A stretch of DNA of 64,000 nt from Paenibacillus sp. CAA11 (GCF_003060825.1 NZ_CP028922.1:697001-761000); one strand, 5' to 3'; counted from the stretch's first letter, positions 43,728 to 53,141 are shown. Made by a program: numbers and translations. Notes: a model not told the origin generated them from the letters alone.

Positions 43728-44624
43728 TTACAATGCAGGTTTTACGGGGATATAAATATCCATCTGCTTGTTTGTCGTGCCGCTCGAGCGTTCATCATAC
43801 CATTCAATGTCCGGAGCTTTAGCGTACTCATAGCCTGACTCAGGGAACCAGTTCCGAAAAATAAGATCCCAGGTATGCTGAATCGTGGAGGAGAATTCGG
43901 CCTCATCCGCTGGCGGCGTAGTAAATACGGCATATTGGGCTTCCTGTAAATGAAACTCTACCAATCCTTCAGGCACAGCCTCATCCTCGCTCGTCTCAAA
44001 CCCAATAATGTACCTAAATCGACCTTCATTATCTGCCGGCGTACAGATGCCCAGCTCCACATATGGCGGCTGCTTGCCGGGAATTTGTTCCCATAGTTTA
44101 TTCTGAATGTAATGCTGCCAGAAGGCAGGGATCTCCTTAAAGTTTTGTCCTTCAGCAACATTGGTATGAAGTGCATACCCGATAACTCTTTTGGCTGGTA
44201 ATGTAATAATTTTTGGCTGCATAGCGAACTCTCTCCATTCTTTTAAGTGTGGAGCTGCACTTGAAGCCGGGAGCCACACGGGGGCAATCAGGAAAGGCAC
44301 GGTGCCGAGCTGGCGGCACTCTGTGGGAAGCATCCCGTACATTTTCCGAAAAGCCCGGGAAAAGGTCTCTGGATTCCGGAATCCGCATTCCAAGGCGATA
44401 TCCAGCACCCTGCGCTCAGTTCCCGTAAGCTGTTCGGCTGCTTTGGACAAGCGTCTTCTCCTGATGTAGGACATGACCGTATCTCCGACAAAATGCTGAA
44501 AGATGCGGTGGTAGTGGTATTCGGAGTAAAATGCCGCTTGTGCCAGCCCGCTTAAAGTGAGCTCCTCGGACAAGTGCTTCTCAATATAGTCAATACTCTG
44601 TCTGATCTTATCGATACTGTTCAT
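43728..44624 (-). CDS. AraC-family regulator with GyrI-like effector domain
   Basis: A 298-residue Rob/SoxS-like regulator. The helix-turn-helix domain comes first (residues 1-105: LTLSGLAQAAFYSEYHYHRIF and ALECGFRNPETFSRAFRKMYG). The rest is a GyrI/BmrR-like small-molecule-binding domain (VIGYALHTN, GICTPADNEGRFRYIIG, VFTTPPADEAEF). Such proteins sense hydrophobic compounds and control export or detoxification genes. No obvious target adjoins it. Start ATG 44624 with GAGGAAC upstream. Confidence 0.85.
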   Translation of the reverse strand: MNSIDKIRQSIDYIEKHLSEELTLSGLAQAAFYSEYHYHRIFQHFVGDTVMSYIRRRRLSKAAEQLTGTERRVLDIALECGFRNPETFSRAFRKMYGMLPTECRQLGTVPFLIAPVWLPASSAAPHLKEWREFAMQPKIITLPAKRVIGYALHTNVAEGQNFKEIPAFWQHYIQNKLWEQIPGKQPPYVELGICTPADNEGRFRYIIGFETSEDEAVPEGLVEFHLQEAQYAVFTTPPADEAEFSSTIQHTWDLIFRNWFPESGYEYAKAPDIEWYDERSSGTTNKQMDIYIPVKPAL

Positions 44625-44766
44625 GAACTTTTGTTCCTCCAGACCGGTCTGATATGAGTATAGAGAACTGGAGAGTTCGCTTCTTGATGTTTCTTGCTAC
44701 CTCGTAAAGGGCGGCGTCGGGCCTTCTTGAAGTTGAAGGCCGGGGGATAATGAATAACACGTGCGG

Positions 44767-44861
44767 CTAGATAGAATGAATTAAAGAAATGAATGTTATA
44801 GGGCCGTATTAGGCCGGTAAATATAGAAAGATCAATGTAAAACTTTAGTTCAATCTATATC
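44767..44861. repeat. 96-bp palindromic repeat, copy 2
   Basis: Begins CTAGATAGAATGAATTAAAG, contains AATGTTATAGGGCCGTATTA and ends CTTTAGTTCAATCTATAT. It is the most diverged of the three copies, with an altered centre. It stops two bases from the stop codon of the hydrolase gene, so it lies at that gene's 3' end and could serve as its terminator-like hairpin. Confidence 0.8.
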
Positions 44862-44862
44862 G

Positions 44863-45678
44863 TTAGGATAGATGCTGCTCTATAAATTGAAAGCTGGCGG
44901 CAAGAGCGGCTTCCAGCTGTGGCGTTGTGCCAGTGAAGGGATGTACAGTATTAAAAGTATGGCTGCCTTCTTCGATCTGGACCCAGGCAATGTCCGGGCG
45001 GGCTTTTGTAATATGAGCAGAACCCTCCCGCAATCGGCTGCTGTCGGCAGTACCCTGAATCAGAATGGCCGGGAAGGTGGATTTGCTAAGGCGGCTAACT
45101 ATGTCGTAGCGCTCCCGCTGCTGCTCGAGGTCTTCCAGAATAACCACATCCAGCGGCATTTGCTGTCCTGTCCGTCCGTTAAGTACATAACTTCGTCCTT
45201 GCTCCCGCATCTGTTGTTTCTGTTCAGGGGTGAACAGGTCGAGGTTGGCTACTCCGTTCCAGGATAGAACGCCAGCAATGTGATCCGGATGATCCAGGGC
45301 GTACACCAGACAGGTGCCGGCCCCGCGGCTGTGGCCGATTAGGAATAATGGCAGCTTGTGCAGATTCGGGTCCTGATGGATGTATTTTATAAGTGCGGAC
45401 AGATCCTTCTGTTCTTGGTCATAGGTGTTTCTGGCGAACTTGTCCAGTTCGGTGAACTGCATGGGGTCTTCGCCTATGCCGTTGTGGGAGAAATTAAAGG
45501 TAATGACTTCATGATGAACGCTTAGAGCTCCTGCAGCATAAGGGAACATTCCCCAGTCTTTGAAGCCTTTGTATCCGTGGGCGATTATAATGAGGCTCTT
45601 CGGTGGATGAACAGCGGAAAACCGGGTGCATTGAAGCTTGTTGCCATCTTCCATCGGAATAAGGAAATCATGAGACAA
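44863..45678 (-). CDS. Alpha/beta hydrolase, cytoplasmic
   Basis: A 271-residue alpha/beta-hydrolase without signal or anchor. The oxyanion region is IIAHGYKGFKDWG, the nucleophile elbow LIGHSRGAGTCL with Ser, the acid in LIQGTADS and His in EEGSHTFNTVHPF. By eye it belongs to the broad dienelactone-hydrolase/YhhN-like serine-peptidase group; substrate unknown. AGGAGTGACC precedes the ATG. Confidence 0.82.
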   Translation of the reverse strand: MSHDFLIPMEDGNKLQCTRFSAVHPPKSLIIIAHGYKGFKDWGMFPYAAGALSVHHEVITFNFSHNGIGEDPMQFTELDKFARNTYDQEQKDLSALIKYIHQDPNLHKLPLFLIGHSRGAGTCLVYALDHPDHIAGVLSWNGVANLDLFTPEQKQQMREQGRSYVLNGRTGQQMPLDVVILEDLEQQRERYDIVSRLSKSTFPAILIQGTADSSRLREGSAHITKARPDIAWVQIEEGSHTFNTVHPFTGTTPQLEAALAASFQFIEQHLS

Positions 45679-45829
45679 ATGAGGTCACTCCTTCATCAGT
45701 TTATCGGATCAGGGCGGGCCTGAAATTATGGTTTATTATAGCATAAGGCTATTAGGGTCGCGTATTGCGTCCCTCCTTTGCTACAATGGATAATGCCTAA
45801 TCTAAGGTGAAGAGAAAGAAGGGTGAACG

Positions 45830-46228
45830 TTGATCTACGGAATCGGGCATGACCTGGTGGAAATAGAACGGATGGACAAGATCCTAAGCGGCAGCGCAGG
45901 AAAGCGCCTGCTGCAGCGGATCTTAACGCCGGCCGAGCAAGAGCTGGCGAGCTTGCGGGGACGAACCTCTGAATTCGCAGCCGGACGCTTCGCGGCCAAA
46001 GAGGCCATCTCGAAGGCGCTGGGCTGCGGTATTGGCGGGGTTCTTGGCTTTCAGGATATAGAGGTATTACCGGATGCCTTAGGCAAACCGGGAGTGACGA
46101 TTAGCGAAGAGGCTTGGGTTAGGTTAGGTCTAAGCAGACAAGCTGGATACAACGTACATTTGAGCATTACACATGAACGCAAGCTGGCCTCTGCTTATGC
46201 TGTGATAGAGCACGTCAGCGGCGTATAA
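45830..46228 (+). CDS. acpS: Holo-[acyl-carrier-protein] synthase
   Basis: A 132-residue 4'-phosphopantetheinyl transferase that activates acyl carrier protein with coenzyme A. Both signatures are present: GIGHDLVEIERM at the N terminus (metal-binding Asp) and FAAKEAISKALGCGIG with the catalytic Glu-Lys pair. Start is TTG 45830 with AAGAAGGG upstream. It is followed 16 bases later by mutY. Confidence 0.95.
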   Translation: MIYGIGHDLVEIERMDKILSGSAGKRLLQRILTPAEQELASLRGRTSEFAAGRFAAKEAISKALGCGIGGVLGFQDIEVLPDALGKPGVTISEEAWVRLGLSRQAGYNVHLSITHERKLASAYAVIEHVSGV

Positions 46229-46244
46229 GATAAGGGAGAAGAGT

Positions 46245-47429
46245 ATGACGGAGATCGACATCAAGACATTTTTCAGCAGGGAACTGCTGTTATGGTATGA
46301 ACAAGCGAAGCGGGATCTGCCGTGGCGCAGACATCGCGATCCGTATTATATCTGGATATCGGAGATTATGCTTCAGCAGACGCGCGTCGATACGGTCATT
46401 CCTTACTTCAACCGCTTCATTCAGCGCTTCCCGACCATTCAGTCGCTGGCGGAGGCGCCGGAAGAAGATGTCCTGAAATGCTGGGAGGGGCTTGGCTATT
46501 ATTCGAGAGCACGCAACCTGCAGGCAGCAGCAAGACAGGTCGTTGAACGGCATGGCGGGGAGATGCCAAGAGATAAGGCCAGTGTATCTGCACTTAAGGG
46601 AGTAGGGCCTTACACTACTGGAGCCATTCTCAGCATTGCCTTTGGCCAGCCCGAGCCCGCCGTGGACGGTAATGTAATGCGGGTGCTGTCCCGTTACTTC
46701 TTGATCGAGGATGATATTATGAAATCAGGCACACGGGCCCGGATGGAGATTCTGGCCGCAGAGCTGATTCCAGCGGGCAGAGCTTCTGACTTTAATCAGG
46801 CGCTGATGGAGCTTGGCGCCCTTGTATGCACGCCTAAGTCTCCGCACTGCTTGACCTGCCCGGTCATGGAGCACTGCCAGGGGCGACTAGCGGGGATGGA
46901 GGAATCGCTTCCGGTGAAGACCAAGGCTAAGCCGCCGCGCCCCGAGAACCGCTTTGTAGCGCTTGTGGAAGGGGCCGGCCCGGAAGCGGGCAAGGTGCTG
47001 GTGCGCCGCCGCCCTGCGACCGGGCTGCTCGCGAGTATGTGGGAGCTGCCGCATCTGGCGGAGCTGGAGCCGGCGAAGCAGCCTAAGGCAGCACCTCACG
47101 GATCGCTGTCGGCTGATGAGGCAGCGATGAGCCGGCTCGCCAGGGAGCTGGCCGCCCAGGGCATCTTCGCCCGCCCGGCTGGAGCCTATATAGACGCGGA
47201 GCACACGTTCAGTCATATCCACTGGAACCTGCGCGTCTACAAATTCAGACAGGCCTCCGAGCTGGCTGGGATTGCCGCTGAGGCAAGTGCTACCTATGAG
47301 GCCGGGCTGGAGGAAGGCCCGAAGGAGCCGGGCGAATACCGTTGGATTACCCGGGAAGACATGGCCGACTTGGCCTTCCCAAATGTATTTCTGCGCATCC
47401 TGAACCGGTATTTCGAGGAGAGAGCATAG
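46245..47429 (+). CDS. mutY: A/G-specific adenine glycosylase
   Basis: A 394-residue DNA repair glycosylase that removes adenine paired with 8-oxoguanine. MLQQTRVDTVIPYF contains the catalytic region with the helix-hairpin-helix LKGVGPYTTGAILSIAFG and the catalytic Asp in VDGNVMRVLSR. The iron-sulfur cluster site is C-x6-C-x2-C-x5-C (CTPKSPHCLTCPVMEHC). The C-terminal NUDIX-like domain (from about 225) recognises oxidised guanine. The insert between the domains is Pro/Lys-rich. Cotranscribed with acpS. Confidence 0.95.
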   Translation: MTEIDIKTFFSRELLLWYEQAKRDLPWRRHRDPYYIWISEIMLQQTRVDTVIPYFNRFIQRFPTIQSLAEAPEEDVLKCWEGLGYYSRARNLQAAARQVVERHGGEMPRDKASVSALKGVGPYTTGAILSIAFGQPEPAVDGNVMRVLSRYFLIEDDIMKSGTRARMEILAAELIPAGRASDFNQALMELGALVCTPKSPHCLTCPVMEHCQGRLAGMEESLPVKTKAKPPRPENRFVALVEGAGPEAGKVLVRRRPATGLLASMWELPHLAELEPAKQPKAAPHGSLSADEAAMSRLARELAAQGIFARPAGAYIDAEHTFSHIHWNLRVYKFRQASELAGIAAEASATYEAGLEEGPKEPGEYRWITREDMADLAFPNVFLRILNRYFEERA

Positions 47430-47555
47430 AGAGTAAGGGAATAGAGCTTCCTATTTGGAGCTTAGATGAGCTTGGATCATTCGGCTCCAAAAGTTCAATG
47501 GGTGAACATGGGCAGCAGTAGCATTATGGGCTGCAAGGCTGCCGAGGAACAAGGA

Positions 47556-47613
47556 AAAAGAGGGTGTCCCAAAAGTCATCATAGATGACAAAGGGACGAC
47601 CCTCTTTTCTTTG
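47556..47613. terminator. Strong bidirectional terminator
   Basis: AAAAGAGGGTGTCCC pairs with GGGAC-ACCCTCTTTT, with an inner GTCATC/GATGAC stem, flanked by T-rich DNA on the plus strand. It closes mutY and the second sodA. Confidence 0.9.
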
Positions 47614-47626
47614 TGAATTAAAGTTA

Positions 47627-48238
47627 TTACTTCGCCGCCGCATAGCGCTTGCTGACTTCATCCCAGTTAACCACATTCCAGAAAGCTGAGATATAATCCG
47701 GGCGTTTGTTCTGGTATTTCAAGTAGTAGGCATGCTCCCACACATCGAGCCCCAGAATAGGAGTCAGTCCTTCCATCAGCGGGCTATCCTGATTCGGGGT
47801 GCTGGTGACTGCCAGCTTGCCGTCTTTGCCGACGACGAGCCAAGCCCAGCCGCTGCCAAATCGGGTTGTCGCTGCTTTTGTAAAATCTTCTTTGAATTTG
47901 TCGAATCCTCCGAGCTCATTGTCAATCGCTGAAGCCAGATCTCCGCTTGGCTTTCCGCCGTCGCCTGGCCCAATAACTGTCCAGAATAAGGTGTGGTTCG
48001 CATGGCCTCCGCCGTTGTTGCGTACCGCGGTACGGATCGATTCCGGTACGGCATTCAGATCCGAGATTAGTTCCTCCACACTTTTCCCTTGCAGCTCGGG
48101 TGCGTTCTCAAGTGCGTTATTTAAGTTCGTTACATAAGTATTATGGTGGCGGTCATGGTGAATGTTCATGGTCTGTTCGTCGATATGCGGCTCTAGAGCG
48201 TTTGCCGGATAAGGCAGTGCAGGCAATTCATACGCCAT
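47627..48238 (-). CDS. sodA: Superoxide dismutase, Mn/Fe type (second copy)
   Basis: A 203-residue superoxide dismutase very similar to the copy at 15748; His27, His82, Asp165 and His169 are all present ([27 protein letters not shown]). The start is ATG 48238 behind TAGGAGGG; an ATG 45 bases earlier is unsupported. Differences from the first copy are scattered, not clustered, which suggests an older duplication rather than a recent one. Two intact cytosolic SODs in one genome segment is unusual for this group. Confidence 0.95.
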   Translation of the reverse strand: MAYELPALPYPANALEPHIDEQTMNIHHDRHHNTYVTNLNNALENAPELQGKSVEELISDLNAVPESIRTAVRNNGGGHANHTLFWTVIGPGDGGKPSGDLASAIDNELGGFDKFKEDFTKAATTRFGSGWAWLVVGKDGKLAVTSTPNQDSPLMEGLTPILGLDVWEHAYYLKYQNKRPDYISAFWNVVNWDEVSKRYAAAK

Positions 48239-48509
48239 TTTAGAAATCCCTCCTAGGTTCTTTGGAAAGTTATAAAGCACCACACAAGCAAAGAACGGCG
48301 CAGCTCACCTGTAGAGGGCGGCTCATCCGTTCTGGGCCTGGGATCTTTACTATATATTACCCGAATATGCGAAAGGAAAATCACGGATTTCCTCTTTGTT
48401 CCTATTTTTACTTTAATTTAATGGTGATGCTTGAGTTTACACAAAATCAATAATTGTTGCAGGGAAAAGAATCACACGATATATCCAGTTTTATGCACAA
48501 GTGCTTAAA

Positions 48510-48554
48510 TTGACAAAAACAAGAATGAAAGCGCTTAATAAAAAGCGCTTTCAT
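48510..48554. promoter_or_regulatory. Double cre-like palindrome next to a promoter
   Basis: ATGAAAGCGCTT (48525-48536) and AAGCGCTTTCAT (48543-48554) form a perfect 12-bp inverted repeat around AATAAA. Each half resembles a catabolite-responsive element (TGAAAGCGCTT). TTGACA at 48510-48515 lies just upstream. The remainder of this 470-base gap (48239-48709) holds no gene I can support. Confidence 0.55.
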
Positions 48555-48709
48555 AAGAAAATGCGTGAAATCGGGAGATAAATATGTTTTAATTATCGAT
48601 GAAGCAGTTTTTTATCGGTTTTTGTCGGGATTTCCGTATTTGATGAATGTAAATTCTGTCCTGGGATTTACATTTCTCTATCAAGCAGAAGAAGAGGGAG
48701 ATAAGAAGC

Positions 48710-49147
48710 ATGCGGGTTCGTTCCTTTCAGTTGAGCGATGTCAATCAAGTGACTGAGCTTTTGCAGATGGCGTTATCGGAAGAATGCTACGAAGATACAA
48801 AGCGTGCATTCGCTAGACAGCTGTCTTATGATTCTGAACTGATTATGGTTACGGAAGTTGAAGGCGAGATTGTCGGCGCACTCATCGGCACCATTGATCA
48901 AAATTTCGGGTGTATTTACCGGGTTGCCGTTCATCCTGACTATCGCCGCAGAGGAGTTGGCAAAGCGCTTGTTACAGCTATGGAACAGCGTTTCCAGCAG
49001 CGCAAGGTCAGCCACATTATGGTTGCGGGAGACGAGCATAACCAAGCTGCTATGCCGCTGTATGAGGCGATGGGCTACGCCAATCGGATCCTAGAAGCTT
49101 TTCAGAAACTGAGCATTGCTGCTGTATCATCTTTATCCAGATCTTAA
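48710..49147 (+). CDS. GNAT family N-acetyltransferase
   Basis: A 145-residue acetyltransferase of the RimI-like group. VAVHPDYRRRGVGKALVTAM contains the acetyl-CoA-binding Arg/Gly-x-Gly loop, and the conserved VGALIGTIDQ strand and AAMPLYEAMGY end are typical. Start ATG 48710 behind GAGGGAG. The upstream double cre-like palindrome may control it. Acceptor unknown. Confidence 0.87.
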   Translation: MRVRSFQLSDVNQVTELLQMALSEECYEDTKRAFARQLSYDSELIMVTEVEGEIVGALIGTIDQNFGCIYRVAVHPDYRRRGVGKALVTAMEQRFQQRKVSHIMVAGDEHNQAAMPLYEAMGYANRILEAFQKLSIAAVSSLSRS

Positions 49148-49373
49148 GTCTTAAGTTGAGCAGCTATAATCTTCTATTATGAAGCATATCTCCATCCGTT
49201 GCGTTTACGGTGGTCGGTATGCTTTTCTATTTATGTAGGGCTCAGGGAAGAATAATAATGTATAGGAACGGGCTTTCTACTGCCTGTTAAATATAAAGTG
49301 TGGGAAGGCTATAAATAATGAGGTGAATAATGAAGTGACGCTGTCTAATTCTGCCCATACAGGTGAAGCGGCC

Positions 49374-51086
49374 ATGTGGGAGAGGCTCAAACAAGAAATC
49401 AAAGAAGCTGCATCTGATTTAGGTATCGATGATATCGGATTTGCCACGGCAGATCCGTTTCTATCTTTGAAGGCGGCGCTAGAATTCAGCCGCAGCATGG
49501 GCTATGAGTCTGGATTTGAAGAGCCTGATATCGACAAGCGGGTCTATCCTGAATTAAGTCTGAATGGAGCGGCATCGATTATTTCAATTGCTGTTGCCTA
49601 TCCTTCCAAGATGAAGAATCCGCCGAAATCCGAGCCTGGAAAGAACAGGGGAATTCTGGCCAGATCCGCCTGGGGCAAGGACTACCATCATGTGCTTCGC
49701 GAAGCTCTGGGAAAGCTTGAGGCGTTGATTCTCTCCAAGGTACCAGAAGCGCGGGTTGAAAGCATGGTGGATACAGGCGTGCTGAACGACCGTGCCGTGG
49801 CCCGTCGGGCGGGAATAGGCTTTGGCGGGAAGAATGGTCTGATTATTTCCCCGAAATGGGGCTCCTGGATTTATCTCGGGGAGATGATTACGAACATTCC
49901 GTTTCCGCCCGACAGTCCGGTTACCGAGGATTGCGGCGAATGCACGAAGTGTCTTGATGCGTGTCCTACCGGAGCCTTGGTTGGAGACGGGGTGCTGAAC
50001 GCACAGCGCTGCGTATCCTTCCTAACCCAGACCAAGGGTCTGCTGGAGGATGAGTTCATGCTGAAGATCGGTAACCGTTTGTACGGATGTGATACTTGCC
50101 AAATTGTCTGTCCTAAGAACAGGGGCAAGCATTGGGAGCATCGTCCTGAGCTTCAGCCCGATCCGGAGGTGGCGAAGCCTCTGCTGCTGCCGCTGCTTGA
50201 TCTGTCGAACCGGGAATTCAAGGAACGGTTCGGTCACAGTGCTGCGGCGTGGCGCGGCAAGAAGCCGATCCAGCGAAATGCAGTAATTGCGCTGGGGAAC
50301 TTCAAAGATGCCTCCGCTGTGCCGAAATTAATAGATATATTAAATAATGATCCGCGTCCCGAGCTTAGAGGGACTGCGGCATGGGCACTAGGCCGAATCG
50401 GGGGGAATGAAGCAATGCACGCCATTGAAATGGCATTACAGACAGAGAAGGACGATTCGGTAATCTCTTATCAGCAGAAGGCGCTGAGCAAGCTGAGAAC
50501 AGAGCTCTCAGCTGAGCAGAAGCCAGAGCGGCAGCCTGGGGACGAACCGGGGAATCATCGAGAGCAGAAGCAACCTCGGGTTCACTACAATGAGGTTCAG
50601 TCACCGATTGGAACGCTGACCTTATACCGTACGGAGAAGGGGCTGTGCCTCATCGAATTTGGCAGCTTTGCCGATACAGAGCAGCTGAGCCGGGCATGGC
50701 TGGACAAGAGGGTTCCCGGAGCAGAACTTATCCGCTCTAAGGAAGCTCTCCAGCCAGCTGCAGAGCAGCTGGCCGAATATTTTACCGGCAGACGCAAGGC
50801 TTTTGAGTTGGAGCTCGATCTCTACGGAACGCCATTCCAACTGAAGGTATGGAAGGAGCTTTGCAGCATTCCTTATGGAGAGACAGCCTCGTATAAGGAC
50901 ATTGCAGAGCGAATTGGCCAGCCGTCTGCCGTCCGTGCTGTGGGCGGGGCCAACAACAAGAATCCAATTTCAATTATTATCCCGTGCCATCGGGTCATCG
51001 GAGTTAGCGGCAAGCTTGTAGGCTACGGAGGCGGACTATCTATTAAGGAGCAGCTCCTTGCCTTGGAGCAGGGGAGCCCTGAATGA
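49374..51086 (+). CDS. queG: Epoxyqueuosine reductase fused to O6-alkylguanine-DNA alkyltransferase
   Basis: A 570-residue fusion. Residues 1-385 are QueG, which reduces epoxyqueuosine to queuosine in tRNA: VDTGVLNDRAVARRAGIGF, two ferredoxin-like clusters (CGECTKCLDACPTGAL and CDTCQIVCPKNRG), then a HEAT-like pair (KLIDILNNDPRPELRGTAAW, WALGRIGGNEAM). After a charged Gln/Pro/Glu linker (about 385-410) comes an Ogt/MGMT domain ending in IIIPCHRVIG with acceptor Cys538 and the Asn-Asn-Lys helix VRAVGGANNKNP. Start set at ATG 49374 (AGGTGA upstream); GTG 49323 and 49335 are possible. It overlaps the next gene by four bases. Confidence 0.9.
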   Translation: MWERLKQEIKEAASDLGIDDIGFATADPFLSLKAALEFSRSMGYESGFEEPDIDKRVYPELSLNGAASIISIAVAYPSKMKNPPKSEPGKNRGILARSAWGKDYHHVLREALGKLEALILSKVPEARVESMVDTGVLNDRAVARRAGIGFGGKNGLIISPKWGSWIYLGEMITNIPFPPDSPVTEDCGECTKCLDACPTGALVGDGVLNAQRCVSFLTQTKGLLEDEFMLKIGNRLYGCDTCQIVCPKNRGKHWEHRPELQPDPEVAKPLLLPLLDLSNREFKERFGHSAAAWRGKKPIQRNAVIALGNFKDASAVPKLIDILNNDPRPELRGTAAWALGRIGGNEAMHAIEMALQTEKDDSVISYQQKALSKLRTELSAEQKPERQPGDEPGNHREQKQPRVHYNEVQSPIGTLTLYRTEKGLCLIEFGSFADTEQLSRAWLDKRVPGAELIRSKEALQPAAEQLAEYFTGRRKAFELELDLYGTPFQLKVWKELCSIPYGETASYKDIAERIGQPSAVRAVGGANNKNPISIIIPCHRVIGVSGKLVGYGGGLSIKEQLLALEQGSPE

Positions 51087-52117
51087 AATATGTCGTCATG
51101 GAGGATGTTGAACCCGGACAGAAGCTGGGCAAGACAGTCTATTCTGCCAATGGAACCGTATTGCTGTCCGCAGGTGTTCAATTAACGGTATATATGATTA
51201 ACACGCTGAATCGAATTGGCGTGACGAATTTGTATATCGAGGATGAGCTTTTTGCAGATGTGGAAATACCGGAGCTGCTTAGCGAACAAACCAAGCGGGC
51301 GGTGTACCGGGAAATGAATCAAGCGATGCAGGCCGTGCGATCAGGCAAGGAGTGGAGTACCCGCAAAGTATCCGGCAGTGTGGATGATCTGCTGAAGGAC
51401 GTGCTGAACCAGAAGGACGTGATGCTTCAGCTGACCGAGATTCGAACCGAAGACAATGCGGAGTATGTTCATGCCATTAACGTGTGCTTGATCTCGGTGA
51501 TGATCGGCGCGAATATGGGTCTGAATCAAGGGCAGCTCAAGGATCTTGCCATAGGCGCCCTGCTGCATGATATAGGGAAGAGCGGGATTCTTCACGGACA
51601 AACCGATGAGCAGGGGAAGGGCCATCATACCTGGCGCGGCTTTGAGACGCTTAAGAACAAGCGGGAATGGAACCTTCTAATCGCCCATACGGCTCTTCAG
51701 CATCATGAGAAGCTGAATGGAACCGGTCATCCGCGCGGCCTGTCGGGACAGGATATTCATCTCTATCCCCGAATTGTCGCCATTGCCAACATGTATGATA
51801 ATCTTCTTGGCGGAGGCTCTGGGGGAGTGGACGTCGCTCTTCAACCTCATGAAGCCTGTGAACGGCTTATGGCGGCTTCAGAACAGGAGCTTGACCATCA
51901 GGCACTGATTGAATTTACAAGAATCATCTCCATTTATCCTAATGGAACGCCCGTAAGACTCTCCAACAAAGAGACCGGGGTTGTCATCAGTCAGCATCGG
52001 GGTCTTCCAAGCCGTCCGGTCATTCGGGTGGTCAGAGGCTATGAGGGAGATCTGGAGATTAAAGAAGTGGATTTGTCCTCGGAAACGACACTGTTTATTG
52101 AAGCGGTTCTGGCTTGA
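51083..52117 (+). CDS. HD-GYP-like domain protein
   Basis: A 344-residue protein with an N-terminal segment of about 100 residues and an HD-GYP-type domain. HD is in LLHDIGKSG; the downstream motif HHEKLNGTGHP reads GHP instead of GYP, and LYPRIVAIANMYDNLLGGG follows. HD-GYP proteins are cyclic di-GMP phosphodiesterases; with the changed Tyr, activity is uncertain. The ATG overlaps the QueG-Ogt stop (ATGA), so translation is coupled. Cytoplasmic; no membrane helix. Confidence 0.8.
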   Translation: MKYVVMEDVEPGQKLGKTVYSANGTVLLSAGVQLTVYMINTLNRIGVTNLYIEDELFADVEIPELLSEQTKRAVYREMNQAMQAVRSGKEWSTRKVSGSVDDLLKDVLNQKDVMLQLTEIRTEDNAEYVHAINVCLISVMIGANMGLNQGQLKDLAIGALLHDIGKSGILHGQTDEQGKGHHTWRGFETLKNKREWNLLIAHTALQHHEKLNGTGHPRGLSGQDIHLYPRIVAIANMYDNLLGGGSGGVDVALQPHEACERLMAASEQELDHQALIEFTRIISIYPNGTPVRLSNKETGVVISQHRGLPSRPVIRVVRGYEGDLEIKEVDLSSETTLFIEAVLA

Positions 52118-52204
52118 ATATCATTTGCCTCGTCCTATGAGGAATGCTATTATAATTTAGTGCATTACACTAGGTACTAATTTGGATTACAGGGGTGGCT
52201 AACC

Positions 52205-52438
52205 ATGTGGGATGTTATTATTCCGATCATTACGTTGATCGTTGGTCTGATTGCCGGATTTGCAATCGGAGTTTTCTACCTGCGCAAGCAATTGACCAAG
52301 ATGCAGAGTGACCCGCAAATGCTTCAGAAGATGGCTAAGCAGATGGGCTATAATCTGAACGGCAAGCAAATGCAGCGCGCTCAGCAAATGATGAAGAATC
52401 AAAGTACTAAACCGGGAGCAAACCGGAGAAAAAAATAA
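52205..52438 (+). CDS. yneF: YneF family small membrane protein
   Basis: A 77-residue UPF0154/YneF protein. One N-terminal helix (IIPIITLIVGLIAGFAIGVF) is followed by a cytoplasmic tail of basic/Gln-rich helix (MLQKMAKQMGYNLNGKQ). GGGGTGG lies just upstream of ATG 52205. Conserved in Bacillota, function unknown. Confidence 0.85.
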   Translation: MWDVIIPIITLIVGLIAGFAIGVFYLRKQLTKMQSDPQMLQKMAKQMGYNLNGKQMQRAQQMMKNQSTKPGANRRKK

Positions 52439-52478
52439 AAGCCAACAAACTTAGATGCAGGAAGGAGGGGCACAAAAG

Positions 52479-53072
52479 ATGGCAGGACTCAAAGATTATG
52501 TAAATTTACAGGTGGGCGATAACCGCGAGAAGATCGAGCACCATGTTCGTGAGATTCTGAAGCTGATCGGTGAGGATGTAGAACGCGAAGGGCTTCTAGA
52601 GACACCCGCACGAGTAACCCGGATGTACGAAGAGATATTCGGCGGCTATGCTGTGGACCCTCGTGAGGCGCTAGGCGTTACCTTTGAAGAGAATCATCAG
52701 GAGCTGGTAATTGTTAAGGACATTGTCTATTACAGCCAGTGTGAGCACCATATGGCGCCTTTCTTCGGGAAAGCGCATATTGGGTATATTCCTAGCGGAA
52801 GAATCGCCGGGCTTAGTAAGCTGGCTCGTCTGGTAGAGGCAGTAACCCGTCGTCTGCAGGTTCAAGAGCGTATCACTTCACAGATTGCGGACATTATGGA
52901 CGAGGTGCTTAAGCCAGAAGGCGTTATGGTCGTTGTGGAAGGGGAGCATCTGTGCATGTGCGCACGGGGCGTAAAGAAACCTGGAAGCAAGACGATGACC
53001 TCCGCTGTACGCGGCAGCTTCCGCACAGATGCGGCATCGAGAGCCGAATTCCTGTCTCTCATTAAAGGTTAA
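52479..53072 (+). CDS. folE: GTP cyclohydrolase I
   Basis: A 197-residue enzyme that makes dihydroneopterin triphosphate from GTP, the first step of folate synthesis. Zinc ligands are seen in [11 protein letters not shown] and [34 protein letters not shown] is the GTP-binding strand. Start ATG 52479 behind GGAAGGAGG; the frame is open to 52455. It is the FolE (type IA) form, not FolE2. Confidence 0.95.
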   Translation: MAGLKDYVNLQVGDNREKIEHHVREILKLIGEDVEREGLLETPARVTRMYEEIFGGYAVDPREALGVTFEENHQELVIVKDIVYYSQCEHHMAPFFGKAHIGYIPSGRIAGLSKLARLVEAVTRRLQVQERITSQIADIMDEVLKPEGVMVVVEGEHLCMCARGVKKPGSKTMTSAVRGSFRTDAASRAEFLSLIKG

Positions 53073-53087
53073 GATTCGAATTGACTT

Positions 53088-53117
53088 AGGCCTTGCCCCT
53101 TGGGGCGGGGCCTTTTA
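53088..53117 (+). terminator. Terminator after folE
   Basis: GGCCTTGCCCC pairs with GGGGCGGGGCC, followed by TTTT, just ahead of the lipL ribosome site. Confidence 0.7.
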
Positions 53118-53141
53118 TCTTATCGAAAGGAGTGCAGGGAG

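Noticed and set aside
48565-48756. 63-residue ORF ahead of the GNAT gene
   Set aside because: It overlaps the GNAT start, has no clear ribosome site and no recognisable domain; probably chance.
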